The notes under the pieces were generated by a model. It had not been told where the DNA came from. It did no database searches and was given only the letters and a program-made list of their open reading frames with translations. This document shows, in pieces, positions 35,177-43,354 of a DNA stretch of 64,000 nucleotides. Each line of letters begins with the position of its first letter. Position 1 is the first letter of the stretch. Origin of the DNA: Streptomyces sp. BV286 (GTDB taxonomy: Bacteria; Actinomycetota; Actinomycetes; Streptomycetales; Streptomycetaceae); the NCBI RefSeq assembly GCF_019090165.1, contig NZ_JAHRIB010000152.1:124001-188000 (forward strand), written 5' to 3'. The translations under genes and the position numbers were made by a program.

Positions 35177-35242
35177 GTGAGCCCCATCACCGCTGTGTCA
35201 GCGCGGGTGCTCTCGCCTCAGGACCTCACCGGCATCAGGTGA
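35177..35242 (+). other. Possible leader peptide ORF upstream of PrmC-like gene
   Basis: A 21-codon frame from GTG 35177 (VSPITAVSARVLSPQ...) ends at 35242, 43 bases before the methyltransferase. The sequence GGAGGTGA (35173-35180, read within GAGGAGGTGA) is an excellent Shine-Dalgarno, yet the only codon at good spacing is ATC 35186, in the same frame. It could be a leader peptide with an unusual start, or not translated. Evidence is codon bias and position only. Confidence 0.3.
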
Positions 35243-35285
35243 CCTGGAGGGCGCCCTTCGGCTTCCCGAAAGGCCCCCGGCTTCC

Positions 35286-36059
35286 ATGCCACCTTCCCAC
35301 GCACATGTCATCACCGCGCTCCGGTCCGCGGGCTGCGTCTTCGCCGAGGACGAGGCGCGACTGATCCTCTCCACGGCCCGCACCCCGGTCGAACTCGCCA
35401 CCATGGTGGACCGCCGCGTCGCGGGCCTGCCTCTCGAACACGTCCTGGGCTGGGCGGAGTTCAGCGGCCTGCGGATCGCGGTCGAGCCCGGCGTCTTCGT
35501 GCCCCGCAGACGTACCGAGTTCCTGGTCCAACAGGCCCTCGCGCTCGCCTCCGGGCTTCAGGTCGTTGTGGACCTGTGCTGCGGTTCGGGCGCGGTGGGC
35601 GCGGCACTCGCCGCTTCCCTCCCCGGTGCCGAACTGCACGCCGTGGACATCGACCCGGCCGCCGTGCGCTGCGCCCGCCACAACGTCGGCGCGCGCGGCC
35701 GTGTCCACGAGGGTGACCTCTACGCACCGTTGCCGCCCGGCCTCCGCGAGCGGGTCGGGATCCTCGCCGCCAACGTGCCGTACGTCCCCACCGGGGAGGT
35801 GGAGTTCCTGCCGCCGGAAGCCCGGGACCACGAGCCCCTCGTCGCGCTCGACGGGGGAGGGGACGGGCTCGACGTCCTGCGCCGCGTGGCCGCCGGGGCG
35901 CCCCGGTGGCTGGCGCCCGGCGGCAGTCTGCTCGTCGAGACGAGCGAGCGGCAGACGGGCCTCGCCCTCGAAGTCTTCGCCGATGCCGGCCTGGCCCCTC
36001 GTCTGGAGGTCTCCGACGAGTTGTACGCGAACGTCGTCGTCGGCACGAGGGCTCCCTGA
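35286..36059 (+). CDS. Putative protein N5-glutamine methyltransferase (HemK/PrmC-like)
   Basis: Encodes 257 residues. An N-terminal helical region (about 1-80, with the LEHVLGWAEFSG block and PRRRTEFLV) is followed by a SAM-binding domain: VVDLCCGSGAVGAAL near residue 93 and the second-strand VDIDPAAVRCA near 120. In place of the family's N-P-P-Y it has N-V-P-Y (AANVPYVPTGE near 160). This marks a second HemK-like paralogue found in actinobacteria rather than canonical release-factor PrmC. Ribosome site is weak. Confidence 0.82.
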   Translation: MPPSHAHVITALRSAGCVFAEDEARLILSTARTPVELATMVDRRVAGLPLEHVLGWAEFSGLRIAVEPGVFVPRRRTEFLVQQALALASGLQVVVDLCCGSGAVGAALAASLPGAELHAVDIDPAAVRCARHNVGARGRVHEGDLYAPLPPGLRERVGILAANVPYVPTGEVEFLPPEARDHEPLVALDGGGDGLDVLRRVAAGAPRWLAPGGSLLVETSERQTGLALEVFADAGLAPRLEVSDELYANVVVGTRAP

Positions 36060-36183
36060 GGGGTGCGGTTCAGGCGCCGCGGTTCCGGCACCGCGGGCCG
36101 ACCGGCGGGCCGGCCGGGTTCGGCTCGCGACGCCGGGAGTGCAGCGGCTCTGAGTTCCTCGTCACACGGGCCCGCCATCCTTT

Positions 36184-36197
36184 TGCAACTAGTTGCA
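36184..36197. promoter_or_regulatory. MarR-type palindrome upstream of FadH-like gene
   Basis: TGCAACTAGTTGCA is a perfect 14-bp palindrome 58 bases before the start of the flavin oxidoreductase gene, in an AT-rich patch. Its GCAACTAG half recurs at the MarR promoter (35055-35062). Confidence 0.5.
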
Positions 36198-36254
36198 TAA
36201 AGGGTCTGCCGTCGTCTAGAACAAGGAGGACGACACCGCGTACGGAGGGGCCCG

Positions 36255-38270
36255 ATGAGCCGATACCCGCACCTGCTGAACCCGCTCGACCTGGGCTTCA
36301 CCACCCTGCCGAACCGCGTGCTGATGGGCTCCATGCACGTGGGTCTGGAAGAGGCCGAGCGTGGCTTCGAGCGCATGGCCGAGTTCTACGCGGCCCGGGC
36401 GCGCGGCGGGGTCGGCCTCATCGTGACCGGTGGCATCGCCCCCAACGAGGCGGGACGGCCGGGAGAGGGCGGCGCCAAGCTGACCACCGAGGCGGAGGCC
36501 GAGCAGCACGCCGGGATCACCGCCGCGGTGCACCGCGAGGGCGGGCGGATCGCGATGCAGATCCTCCACTTCGGCCGCTACGCCTACCACCCGGACCTGG
36601 TCGCGCCGAGCGCGATCCAGGCGCCGATCGGTCTCTACCAGCCGCACGCCCTCACGGACGACGAGGTCGAGCAGACCATCGACGACTACGCCCGGGCCGC
36701 CCGCCTCGCCAGGCGCGCCGGCTACGACGGCGTGGAGATCATGGGCTCCGAGGGCTATCTGATCAACGAGTTCATCGCCGCGCGGACGAACACGCGCGAC
36801 GACCGGTGGGGCGGCTCGTACGAGAACCGCATGCGGTTCCCCGTCGAGATCGTCCGCCGGGTGCGCGAGGCGGTCGGCGAGGACTTCATCATCATCTACC
36901 GGCTGTCGATGCTGGACCTGGTCCCGGGCGGCTCCACGCTCGACGAGGTGATCACCCTGGCCCGGGCCGTCGAGGCCGCCGGAGCGACCATCATCAACAC
37001 CGGCATCGGCTGGCACGAGGCACGGATCCCGACCATCGCCACCTCGGTCCCGCGCGGGGCGTACGCGTGGGTGACCAAGAAGGTCATGGGCGCCGTGTCG
37101 GTCCCGCTCGTCACGACGAACCGCATCAACACCCCCGAGCTGGCGGAGCAGTTGCTCGCCGAGGGATGCGCCGACATGGTGTCGATGGCCCGGCCGATGC
37201 TCGCCGACCCCGACTTCGTCAACAAGGCGCGGGCCGGGCGGCCCGAGGCCATCAACACCTGCATCGGCTGCAACCAGGCCTGCCTCGACCACACCTTCAG
37301 CGGCAGGATCACCTCGTGCCTGGTGAACCCGCGCGCCTGCCACGAGACGGAGCTCGTCCTCGCCCCGACCCGCCGGCGCAAGCGGGTCGCCGTGGTCGGC
37401 GCGGGCCCGGCCGGCCTCGCCTGCGCGGTCAGTGCCGCCGAGCGCGGCCACGACGTCACCCTGTACGACGCGGCGCGGGAGATCGGCGGCCAGCTCAACG
37501 TGGCCCGCCGGGTGCCCGGCAAGCAGGAGTTCGACGAGACGATCCGCTACTTCCGCACGCAGCTCGAACTGCACGGTGTGGACGTCCGGTTGAACACCCG
37601 GGTCACCGCCGAGGACGTCTCCGCCTACGAGGAGGTCGTCGTCGCCACGGGGGTCAGCCCGCGCACGCCGGAGATCCCCGGCGTGGACCATCCCAGCGTC
37701 GTCGGCTACCTCGACGTGCTGCGTGACGGCGCACCCGTCGGGGACCGGGTCGCGATCCTCGGCGCGGGCGGCATCGGCTTCGACGTCGCCGAGTACCTGA
37801 CCGACAGCGGCGACAAGGCGAGCGAGGACCCGGCGACGTACTTCCGGCACTGGGGCGTCGACATGGACTACCGGGCGCCCGGCGGCCTCGGCGCCCCCGA
37901 GCGGCCGGCCCCGCCGCGCAGCGTCCATCTCCTGCAGCGCAAGGAGTCCAAGGTCGGCGCCGGGCTGGGCAAGACCACCGGCTGGATCCACCGCACCGAA
38001 CTCAAGCACCGGGGCGTCACCATGGTCCCGGGCGTGCGGTACGACCGCATCGACGACGCCGGGCTGCACGTCACCATCGACGGACAGAGCTCCGTCCTCC
38101 CCGTCGACACCATCGTGCTCTGCACGGGCCAGGACCCCCGCCGTGACCTGTACGAGGCCCTGCGCGCGGCGGGACACAGCGTGCACCTCATCGGCGGCGC
38201 CGACGTGGCGGCCGAACTGGACGCCAAGCGGGCCATCAAGCAGGGCACAGAGCTGGCAGCGGCGCTGTGA
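36255..38270 (+). CDS. NADH:flavin oxidoreductase / 2,4-dienoyl-CoA reductase-like
   Basis: Encodes 671 residues of the FadH family. The N-terminal Old-Yellow-Enzyme barrel binds FMN (1-340; RTNTRDDRWGGSYENR near 178). The Fe-S segment CIGCNQACLDHTF near 337 with a later cysteine in CLVNPRAC gives the 4Fe-4S ligands. The C-terminal part has two dinucleotide folds (VAVVGAGPAGLACA near 377 and VAILGAGGIGFDVA near 497). Such enzymes reduce dienoyl-CoA or other unsaturated substrates with NADPH. Ribosome site AAGGAGGA is about 20 bases upstream. PadR gene follows. Confidence 0.94.
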   Translation: MSRYPHLLNPLDLGFTTLPNRVLMGSMHVGLEEAERGFERMAEFYAARARGGVGLIVTGGIAPNEAGRPGEGGAKLTTEAEAEQHAGITAAVHREGGRIAMQILHFGRYAYHPDLVAPSAIQAPIGLYQPHALTDDEVEQTIDDYARAARLARRAGYDGVEIMGSEGYLINEFIAARTNTRDDRWGGSYENRMRFPVEIVRRVREAVGEDFIIIYRLSMLDLVPGGSTLDEVITLARAVEAAGATIINTGIGWHEARIPTIATSVPRGAYAWVTKKVMGAVSVPLVTTNRINTPELAEQLLAEGCADMVSMARPMLADPDFVNKARAGRPEAINTCIGCNQACLDHTFSGRITSCLVNPRACHETELVLAPTRRRKRVAVVGAGPAGLACAVSAAERGHDVTLYDAAREIGGQLNVARRVPGKQEFDETIRYFRTQLELHGVDVRLNTRVTAEDVSAYEEVVVATGVSPRTPEIPGVDHPSVVGYLDVLRDGAPVGDRVAILGAGGIGFDVAEYLTDSGDKASEDPATYFRHWGVDMDYRAPGGLGAPERPAPPRSVHLLQRKESKVGAGLGKTTGWIHRTELKHRGVTMVPGVRYDRIDDAGLHVTIDGQSSVLPVDTIVLCTGQDPRRDLYEALRAAGHSVHLIGGADVAAELDAKRAIKQGTELAAAL

Positions 38271-38301
38271 CCGGCCTCGGACCCGTCCCTAGGATGATTC
38301 C

Positions 38302-38856
38302 ATGTCACTCCCGCACGCCATCCTCACCGCCCTGCTGGAGAAGCCGTCGTCAGGGCTGGAGCTGACCCGTCGCTTCGACAAGTCCATCGGCTACTTCTGG
38401 TCGGCGACGCATCAGCAGATCTACCGCGAGCTGGGGAAACTGGAGGCGGAGGGCTCCATCAGGGCCCTCGCCCCGCAGCAGCCGGCCCGCGGGCAGAAGA
38501 AGCGGTACGAGGTCCTGTCCGCGGGCCGCGCCGAACTGGCCCGCTGGACTGCCGCGTCCCAGGACCCCAAGCCCCTGCGCGACACGCTGCTGCTGCGGCT
38601 GAGGGCTGCGGCGGTGGTCGGCACCACGGGGATCGAGGGGGATCTGCGCCGCCATCTCGATCTGCACCGGCGGCAGTTGGCGGAGTACGAGGAGATCCAG
38701 GCGCGGGACTTCCCGCCCGGCAAGGACGCTCTCCCGGACCGGCTCCAGCACCTCGTGCTGCGTGCCGGGATCGACCTGGAGACGTTCTGGACGGGCTGGC
38801 TGACGACCGCGCTGGAGGAGTTCGAGCGGCTGCCGGCCGAGGACTCCTCGTCCTGA
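38302..38856 (+). CDS. PadR-family transcriptional regulator
   Basis: Encodes 184 residues. The PadR winged helix occupies about 1-85 (LPHAILTALLEKPSSGLELT, IYRELGKLEAEG, KKRYEVLSAGRAEL) and a Vir-like C-terminal helical domain follows. It starts 31 bases after the FadH-like reductase stop, probably in the same transcript, and may control it in response to a phenolic or other substrate. Target sites were not identified. Confidence 0.9.
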   Translation: MSLPHAILTALLEKPSSGLELTRRFDKSIGYFWSATHQQIYRELGKLEAEGSIRALAPQQPARGQKKRYEVLSAGRAELARWTAASQDPKPLRDTLLLRLRAAAVVGTTGIEGDLRRHLDLHRRQLAEYEEIQARDFPPGKDALPDRLQHLVLRAGIDLETFWTGWLTTALEEFERLPAEDSSS

Positions 38857-38892
38857 TCAGCACCGTACGACGGCTCCGAGCCCTCGGTGGTT

Positions 38893-38940
38893 CGGCGGTG
38901 GCCCGGCGTCCGGCCTCGGCCGGGGGCCGGGCCACCGCCG
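38893..38940. terminator. Strong hairpin between padR and secreted-protein gene
   Basis: CGGCGGTGGCCCGGC (38893-38907) and GCCGGGCCACCGCCG (38926-38940) form a 15-bp perfect stem with an 18-base loop. It lies between convergent genes. Confidence 0.7.
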
Positions 38941-38943
38941 CGT

Positions 38944-39483
38944 TCACAGCCGGTGCGGTTTGGCGCGCCGGCGCAGCACCCAGACCGTGGCTCCGACACC
39001 GGCCGCCACCAGGACCCCGCCCACCGAGTAGGTGATGGCTCCGTAGTCCTTCGTGGTGCTGCCCATGCCGCCCATCACCCCGCGCGACGGTGACGCCGTC
39101 GCGGAGATCGTGGGTGTCGTGACCGGCGAGACGGTGACGGACTGGGTGCCCGCCGTCGAACCGTCGGCACACACGACGATCACGGTGTAGGTGCCGGAAC
39201 TGACGTTCGACCAGGCGGCGGACTGACTGCTGCTGGTCCCCGACAGGGCGGCCTGGCGGCCCTGCGCGAAGTTCGCCTGGCCGCTGGAGAGCAGTGAGGC
39301 GTTCCCCATCGATCCATCGGACCTGGTGACGCACGAGGTGGTCGACACCTGCACCGTCGTGCCACTGGTGGTCACGTTGATGGCCGTTGGCAGCGCGGAG
39401 GCCACGCCGGCGGTCAGGGCCAGTGGCAGCGCGGCGGCCGCCACGGTCAGGCCGGAGCGGACGAATGTCTGAGTGATACGCAT
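38944..39483 (-). CDS. Secreted, C-terminally membrane-anchored hypothetical protein
   Basis: Encodes 179 residues. A Sec signal peptide (MRITQTFVRSGLTVAAAALP..., cleavage probably after ASA near residue 30) leads to a Ser/Thr-rich extracellular domain containing two cysteines (TSCVTR and VVCADG) that could form a disulfide. A Thr/Ser linker is followed by one membrane helix (YSVGGVLVAAGVGATVWVL) and a basic tail. There is no LPxTG-type sorting motif. It resembles small Streptomyces surface proteins of unknown role. Confidence 0.75.
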   Translation of the reverse strand: MRITQTFVRSGLTVAAAALPLALTAGVASALPTAINVTTSGTTVQVSTTSCVTRSDGSMGNASLLSSGQANFAQGRQAALSGTSSSQSAAWSNVSSGTYTVIVVCADGSTAGTQSVTVSPVTTPTISATASPSRGVMGGMGSTTKDYGAITYSVGGVLVAAGVGATVWVLRRRAKPHRL

Positions 39484-39686
39484 AGGACTGCCCTCCGGCG
39501 GCACGGTGGCGGTACATCCCATGAGCCGCCGAGGGTGGGGAACGCCCGTGCTGCCTTCGGACCGAGCCAATGCGACGGCCACAGGTTCCGCACGCGGACC
39601 GGGACCGTGCAGGTGAACAATTCCTTCGTCCGGCCGACCACCGCAGGCGCGTCACCCGAAGAGGCCCGCGGGTTTCCGCCGGGCGC

Positions 39687-40625
39687 TCACCAGGTGCGGC
39701 CGACCGCCAGCAGGCGCTCCCGCACGAGCGCGACATGGGGGTTGTCCGACCCGCCCGGGCGCTGCGCCAGATACGCGGTGTTGATCGGCGGGTCCTCGGG
39801 GGTGAGCAGCGGGACCAGTGCGCCGGAGGCCAGCGCGTCGAGGCACAGATACCGGGGGAGAACGGAGATCCCGGCGCCCGCGGCCACCGCAGCGAGGACA
39901 CCCCGCAGATCCGGCACCGTGATCGCGGCCGGACCGTTCAGCCGTACGCCGAACACGTGCCGCCAGTAGCGCCGGGCGATGGGCAGGTCCTCCGCGTACG
40001 AGATCAGCGGCGCTCCGTGCAGTGCGGCGGGCCCGTCCGCGGCCACCCGGTCCGGCCCGATCCGCTCGGCCCACGCGGGCGCGGCGACGAGCACGAACTC
40101 CTCGTCCGCCAGCGGGACCGCGCTCAGCGTCCGGCCGCGCGGCCGTGACGTGGCGATCACCAGGTCGAAGCGGCCACCGCGCAGCCCCTCCAGCAGGTCG
40201 TCCGTCAGCCCGGTGGCCACCCGCAGCCGGACGCCCTGCGCGGTGAGCGGGGCGAGGGCGGGCAGCGCCCGGGTGCACAGCAGTTCCGCCGGGCCCGCCA
40301 CGTGGACCGGCTCGGGCACCGGGCCGGCCCCGAAACCGCCGCGGTCCGTGACCGTCGCGAGCACGTCCAGCGGGGCCGCGACCCGTGCGGCCAGTTCGTC
40401 CGCGACCGCGGTCGACACCACACCGCGTGGCTGCCGCTCGAACAGCTCCCTCCCCAGCCGGTCCTCCAGGGACCGGATCTGCGTCGTCACCGTCGGCTGC
40501 GACAGCCCCAGCAGACGGGCCGCCGCCGTGAACGAGCCCGCCCGGTGCACGGCGAGAAAGGTGCGCAGCAGCGAGAGGTCGAGCGGCGCGGCCGGCACGA
40601 TGCCATCGGACTCCCTATGGGGCAT
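39687..40625 (-). CDS. LysR-family transcriptional regulator
   Basis: Encodes 312 residues. The LysR helix-turn-helix is at about 15-75 (LDLSLLRTFLAVHRAGSFTA, LGLSQPTVTTQIRSLEDRLG), followed by a two-lobed effector domain. LysR genes are often divergent from their target, but here the upstream neighbour (FN3 lipoprotein) runs the same way and ends only ten bases before the LysR start, so its target is unclear. ATG 40625. Confidence 0.92.
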   Translation of the reverse strand: MPHRESDGIVPAAPLDLSLLRTFLAVHRAGSFTAAARLLGLSQPTVTTQIRSLEDRLGRELFERQPRGVVSTAVADELAARVAAPLDVLATVTDRGGFGAGPVPEPVHVAGPAELLCTRALPALAPLTAQGVRLRVATGLTDDLLEGLRGGRFDLVIATSRPRGRTLSAVPLADEEFVLVAAPAWAERIGPDRVAADGPAALHGAPLISYAEDLPIARRYWRHVFGVRLNGPAAITVPDLRGVLAAVAAGAGISVLPRYLCLDALASGALVPLLTPEDPPINTAYLAQRPGGSDNPHVALVRERLLAVGRTW

Positions 40626-40635
40626 GGGGATGATC

Positions 40636-41634
40636 CTAGGCTCCGCCTATGGTCGTCACCGTACGCTCCGCCGAGAAGGCGCCCCAGGTCCCGTCCGGCA
40701 GCTTCGCCCGGATCCGCACCCGCTGGGTGACGCCGGCCTCCCTCCCCACGTAGAAGCTGTACGTCGCCCTGCCGCGGGGCGGCGTCCCGCCCCAGACGAG
40801 CGAGGTGACCGGCTGCCGGTCGAGCTGGATCTGGTACTCCGTGATCACCCCGTCCACGTCGGGCGCGGTCCACGACAGGTCGAGGTAGTGGGCCCCGTCC
40901 GTGCGGTGGGTGGTGGCGCGGAACGCGGTGGGTGCCAGGCCCGTTCCGCCGGCCGCGCCGTTCCCGCCGGGGGCCGCCGGGGTGGTGACCTGGACGGTCT
41001 CGCTCGCGGGCGAGACGTTGTCCGCGGCGTCGCGCGCCCGGACCGTGAAGGAGTAGCGCGTACCCGGCCGCAGCCCGGTCACCACGGTCGCCGTCTGCGC
41101 ACCGCCGACACTGTGGATCTTTGTGTCGCCCTGGTGGATGTCGTACGAGGCCACGTCCCCGCCGTCGGCGGACCGGGTCCAGGACAGCTGAGCCGCCCGG
41201 CTTCCGGCCGCCTTGCCGCGCAGATGCTCCGGCCGGCCGGGAGCCCGCTCGTCGGCGGCGGTCGCGGCAGGGGTGGTGGCCCGTACCCGCTCGCTCGCCG
41301 GCCCGAGCCGTCCGTCGGCGTCCTGCGCCCGTACGGAGAAGGCGTACTCGGTCGACGGCTTGAGCCTGGTGACGTCGACCATGTGCTGCGAACCAGGTAC
41401 TTCCTTCACTTTGGTGGTGCCGCGATACACCTCATAGTGGTCGACCTCGGAATCTCCGGAGGCCCGGTTCCACATGACGTGCACGCTGGTCGCACTGCCC
41501 GCCGCCGCGGTGACACCGTCGGGAGCCGCCGGTGGCCGTCCGCTCACACCCGTGCTCTGCCCGCCCCAGCCGCAGGACACCAGTGTGAGCAGCGCGCCGC
41601 AGACGGCGGCGGCTCGTATGCATACGCGTCGCAC
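40636..41634 (-). CDS. Lipoprotein with three fibronectin type III domains
   Basis: Encodes 332 residues. The signal peptide ends in a lipobox, LVSC-G near residue 21, so the protein is lipid-anchored outside the cell. Three FN3 repeats follow at about 36-118 (ATSVHVMWNRAS, YEVYRG), 131-215 (AAQLSWTRSADG, YSFTVRARD) and 230-330 (YLDLSWTAPDVDG, ITEYQIQLD). FN3 modules usually accompany secreted carbohydrases; here they stand alone. GTG start 41634 has a strong GAGGGAGG upstream. Divergent from a chitosanase gene, with a shared TGGTC..ACCA dyad between them. Confidence 0.85.
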   Translation of the reverse strand: MRRVCIRAAAVCGALLTLVSCGWGGQSTGVSGRPPAAPDGVTAAAGSATSVHVMWNRASGDSEVDHYEVYRGTTKVKEVPGSQHMVDVTRLKPSTEYAFSVRAQDADGRLGPASERVRATTPAATAADERAPGRPEHLRGKAAGSRAAQLSWTRSADGGDVASYDIHQGDTKIHSVGGAQTATVVTGLRPGTRYSFTVRARDAADNVSPASETVQVTTPAAPGGNGAAGGTGLAPTAFRATTHRTDGAHYLDLSWTAPDVDGVITEYQIQLDRQPVTSLVWGGTPPRGRATYSFYVGREAGVTQRVRIRAKLPDGTWGAFSAERTVTTIGGA

Positions 41635-41995
41635 AGCCCAGCCCTCCCTCGACGGGATTGGTCCGGACCAATATGGCGCCGCTGGTGCGGTCGCATCAAG
41701 GGGGCTGCCGTTCGCGATATCGACCGCGCATTACGTATGCTGATCCTCCTGGCAACCGAACTCGCCCTCGTCGCAGGGGAGTTCATGCCGTTGGCGCGGA
41801 CCGCTGTCGTCGCTGATCCCGTGCCGGCGAGGGTGGCCGGGTGGTCGGAGCCGATGACGCTCCGGCCGCCCGGCTGCCGACGGACCGTCATCGGGCGTGC
41901 ACCGTACGGCCCCCCAACGGTGGCCGCACGGCCGGACCCCCACCAGATTGGGCTGAGTGTCCGTCAGTGCCCGCCCCAGGAGAGGGTCTCTCATC
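41635..41995. other. Divergent intergenic region, FN3 lipoprotein / chitosanase
   Basis: About 360 bases of non-coding sequence. It has a 16-bp perfect palindrome at 41657-41672, a run of AT-richer sequence near 41700-41750 that could hold promoters for both directions, and the chitosanase ribosome site AGGAGAGGG (41979-41987). No gene is recognised. Confidence 0.5.
41657..41672. promoter_or_regulatory. dre-like palindrome between FN3 lipoprotein and chitosanase
   Basis: ATTGGTCCGGACCAAT is a perfect 16-bp palindrome, 23 bases upstream of the lipoprotein start. It matches 12 of 16 positions of the DasR consensus ACTGGTCTAGACCAGT and contains the TGGTCC..ACC core of Streptomyces chitinase promoters. 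Control by DasR or a related GntR protein is inferred. Confidence 0.55.
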
Positions 41996-42877
41996 GTGCG
42001 TGTCCGGTCGCTGACGCTGGCCGTGGCCGGCGTCGCCCTGCTCGCCCCCACCGTTCCCACGCCCACCCCGCTGCCCGACCCCGTGCCCGAGCGTGCCGGG
42101 CACACCCCGGCTGAGACGAACGCCCATGGCGAGGCAAGCGCACGGAACACGCCGGGTGTTCGGGACAGCGGAAACCCGCCGCGCAAGGGGACCGTCCGAG
42201 GCCCGGTGAACGCTCCGGGTCAGAGCCTCTCGGGCACCGGGAAAACCCTGGCCGCGGGGAAGACCCCGGCGGCGGCGGGTGCCCCGGGTGCAGGGCATGT
42301 CCGGGCCGCGGAACTCCTGGCCGCGGTACGCGACTGCGCGCCCGTCTCACGGGGCCGCTTCCGCAGCGACGACGGGGCACCCGCGGACATCCCGGTCTGC
42401 GGCAAGCGGGGCGCCGTCTTCTGGAAGGCCGACATGGACATCGACTGCGACGGCCGGCCGGGCCGGCACTGCAACAGGCGTACCGACCCCCTCTTCTCCG
42501 GCGCCACCGCCTACCAGCAGTCCGACGGGCGCCAGCTGAGCGCCGAGCGGCTGCCGTACGTCGTCGTGCCCGCACCGAGTCGTCGCTGGAACCACCGCGC
42601 CCACGGTGTCCGGCGCGGCACGGTGGCAGCCGTCGTCCACGGCGACCGTGTGCGGTACGCCGTCGTGGGCGACGTCGGCCCCGACGACATCATCGGCGAG
42701 GCGTCGTACGCCACGGCGCGGGGTCTGGGGATCCGCCCCGACCCGCAGGGCGGCGGAGTGGCCTCAGGGGTCACCTACATCCTGTTCAAGGGCTCCGGCG
42801 CCTCGCCCATCGAGAGCCGCCGGGCGGCCGCCGCCCAGGGGGAGCGGCTCGCCCGGCAGTTCGTCCGCAGGAACTGA
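41996..42877 (+). CDS. Secreted GH75 chitosanase
   Basis: Encodes 293 residues. An N-terminal signal sequence (SLTLAVAGVALLAPT) is followed by a low-complexity linker to about residue 100 and then a GH75 domain. Family marks are FWKADMDIDCDGRPG (catalytic Asp region), CNRRTDPLF, AYQQSDGRQLSAERLPYVVV-type sequence and VGDVGPDDIIGEAS (second acidic residue). The enzyme would cleave chitosan outside the cell. GTG 41996 is chosen for its position after AGGAGAGGG; GTG 41957 would lengthen the signal sequence oddly. Confidence 0.9.
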   Translation: MRVRSLTLAVAGVALLAPTVPTPTPLPDPVPERAGHTPAETNAHGEASARNTPGVRDSGNPPRKGTVRGPVNAPGQSLSGTGKTLAAGKTPAAAGAPGAGHVRAAELLAAVRDCAPVSRGRFRSDDGAPADIPVCGKRGAVFWKADMDIDCDGRPGRHCNRRTDPLFSGATAYQQSDGRQLSAERLPYVVVPAPSRRWNHRAHGVRRGTVAAVVHGDRVRYAVVGDVGPDDIIGEASYATARGLGIRPDPQGGGVASGVTYILFKGSGASPIESRRAAAAQGERLARQFVRRN

Positions 42878-42904
42878 CGCCCGGGCCGGGCCGGGCGGCC
42901 CGCC

Positions 42905-43354
42905 TCACACCTTCCGGTACGTGTACGCCTCCGCCGCGGCCGCTTCCACCGCCGCCAGGTCCGCTCCCGCCGAGGCCGTGACGACCGCCGCCACCGCGCC
43001 CTCGACGAACGGCGCGTCCACCAGACGGGTGCCCGCGGGGAGTTCGTCGCCCTCGGCCAGCAGGGCCTTCACGGTGAGGACCGCGCTGCCGAGGTCCGTG
43101 AGCACCGCGACCCCGGCCCCCCGGTCCACCGAGGCCGCCGCGGCGGAGATCAGCTCGGAACTGGTGCCCAGGCCGCCGTCCCCGTCACCGCCCGCCGGTG
43201 CCACCGGAGCGGTCGGACCGCCACCCGCGAGCCCCGTCGCCAGCTCGGCGACCGAGGCCGCCACCGCCGCGCTGTGCGACACGAGGACGACACCCACGAG
43301 CTTGTCGCCGCCTCCCTCCGCCGTGTTCGCCGCGGCACCCACGACGTCACTCAC
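42905..43354 (-). CDS. dhaM: Dihydroxyacetone kinase phosphotransfer subunit DhaM
   Basis: Encodes 149 residues of the mannose-type EIIA fold. The active-site histidine is in VVLVSHSAAVAASVAEL near residue 27. It receives phosphate from PTS HPr and passes it to ADP bound on DhaL. The start GTG 43354 overlaps the dhaL stop by eight bases. It contains an Ala/Gly-rich insertion typical of high-GC actinobacteria. Final gene of the dhaKLM operon. Confidence 0.9.
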   Translation of the reverse strand: MSDVVGAAANTAEGGGDKLVGVVLVSHSAAVAASVAELATGLAGGGPTAPVAPAGGDGDGGLGTSSELISAAAASVDRGAGVAVLTDLGSAVLTVKALLAEGDELPAGTRLVDAPFVEGAVAAVVTASAGADLAAVEAAAAEAYTYRKV

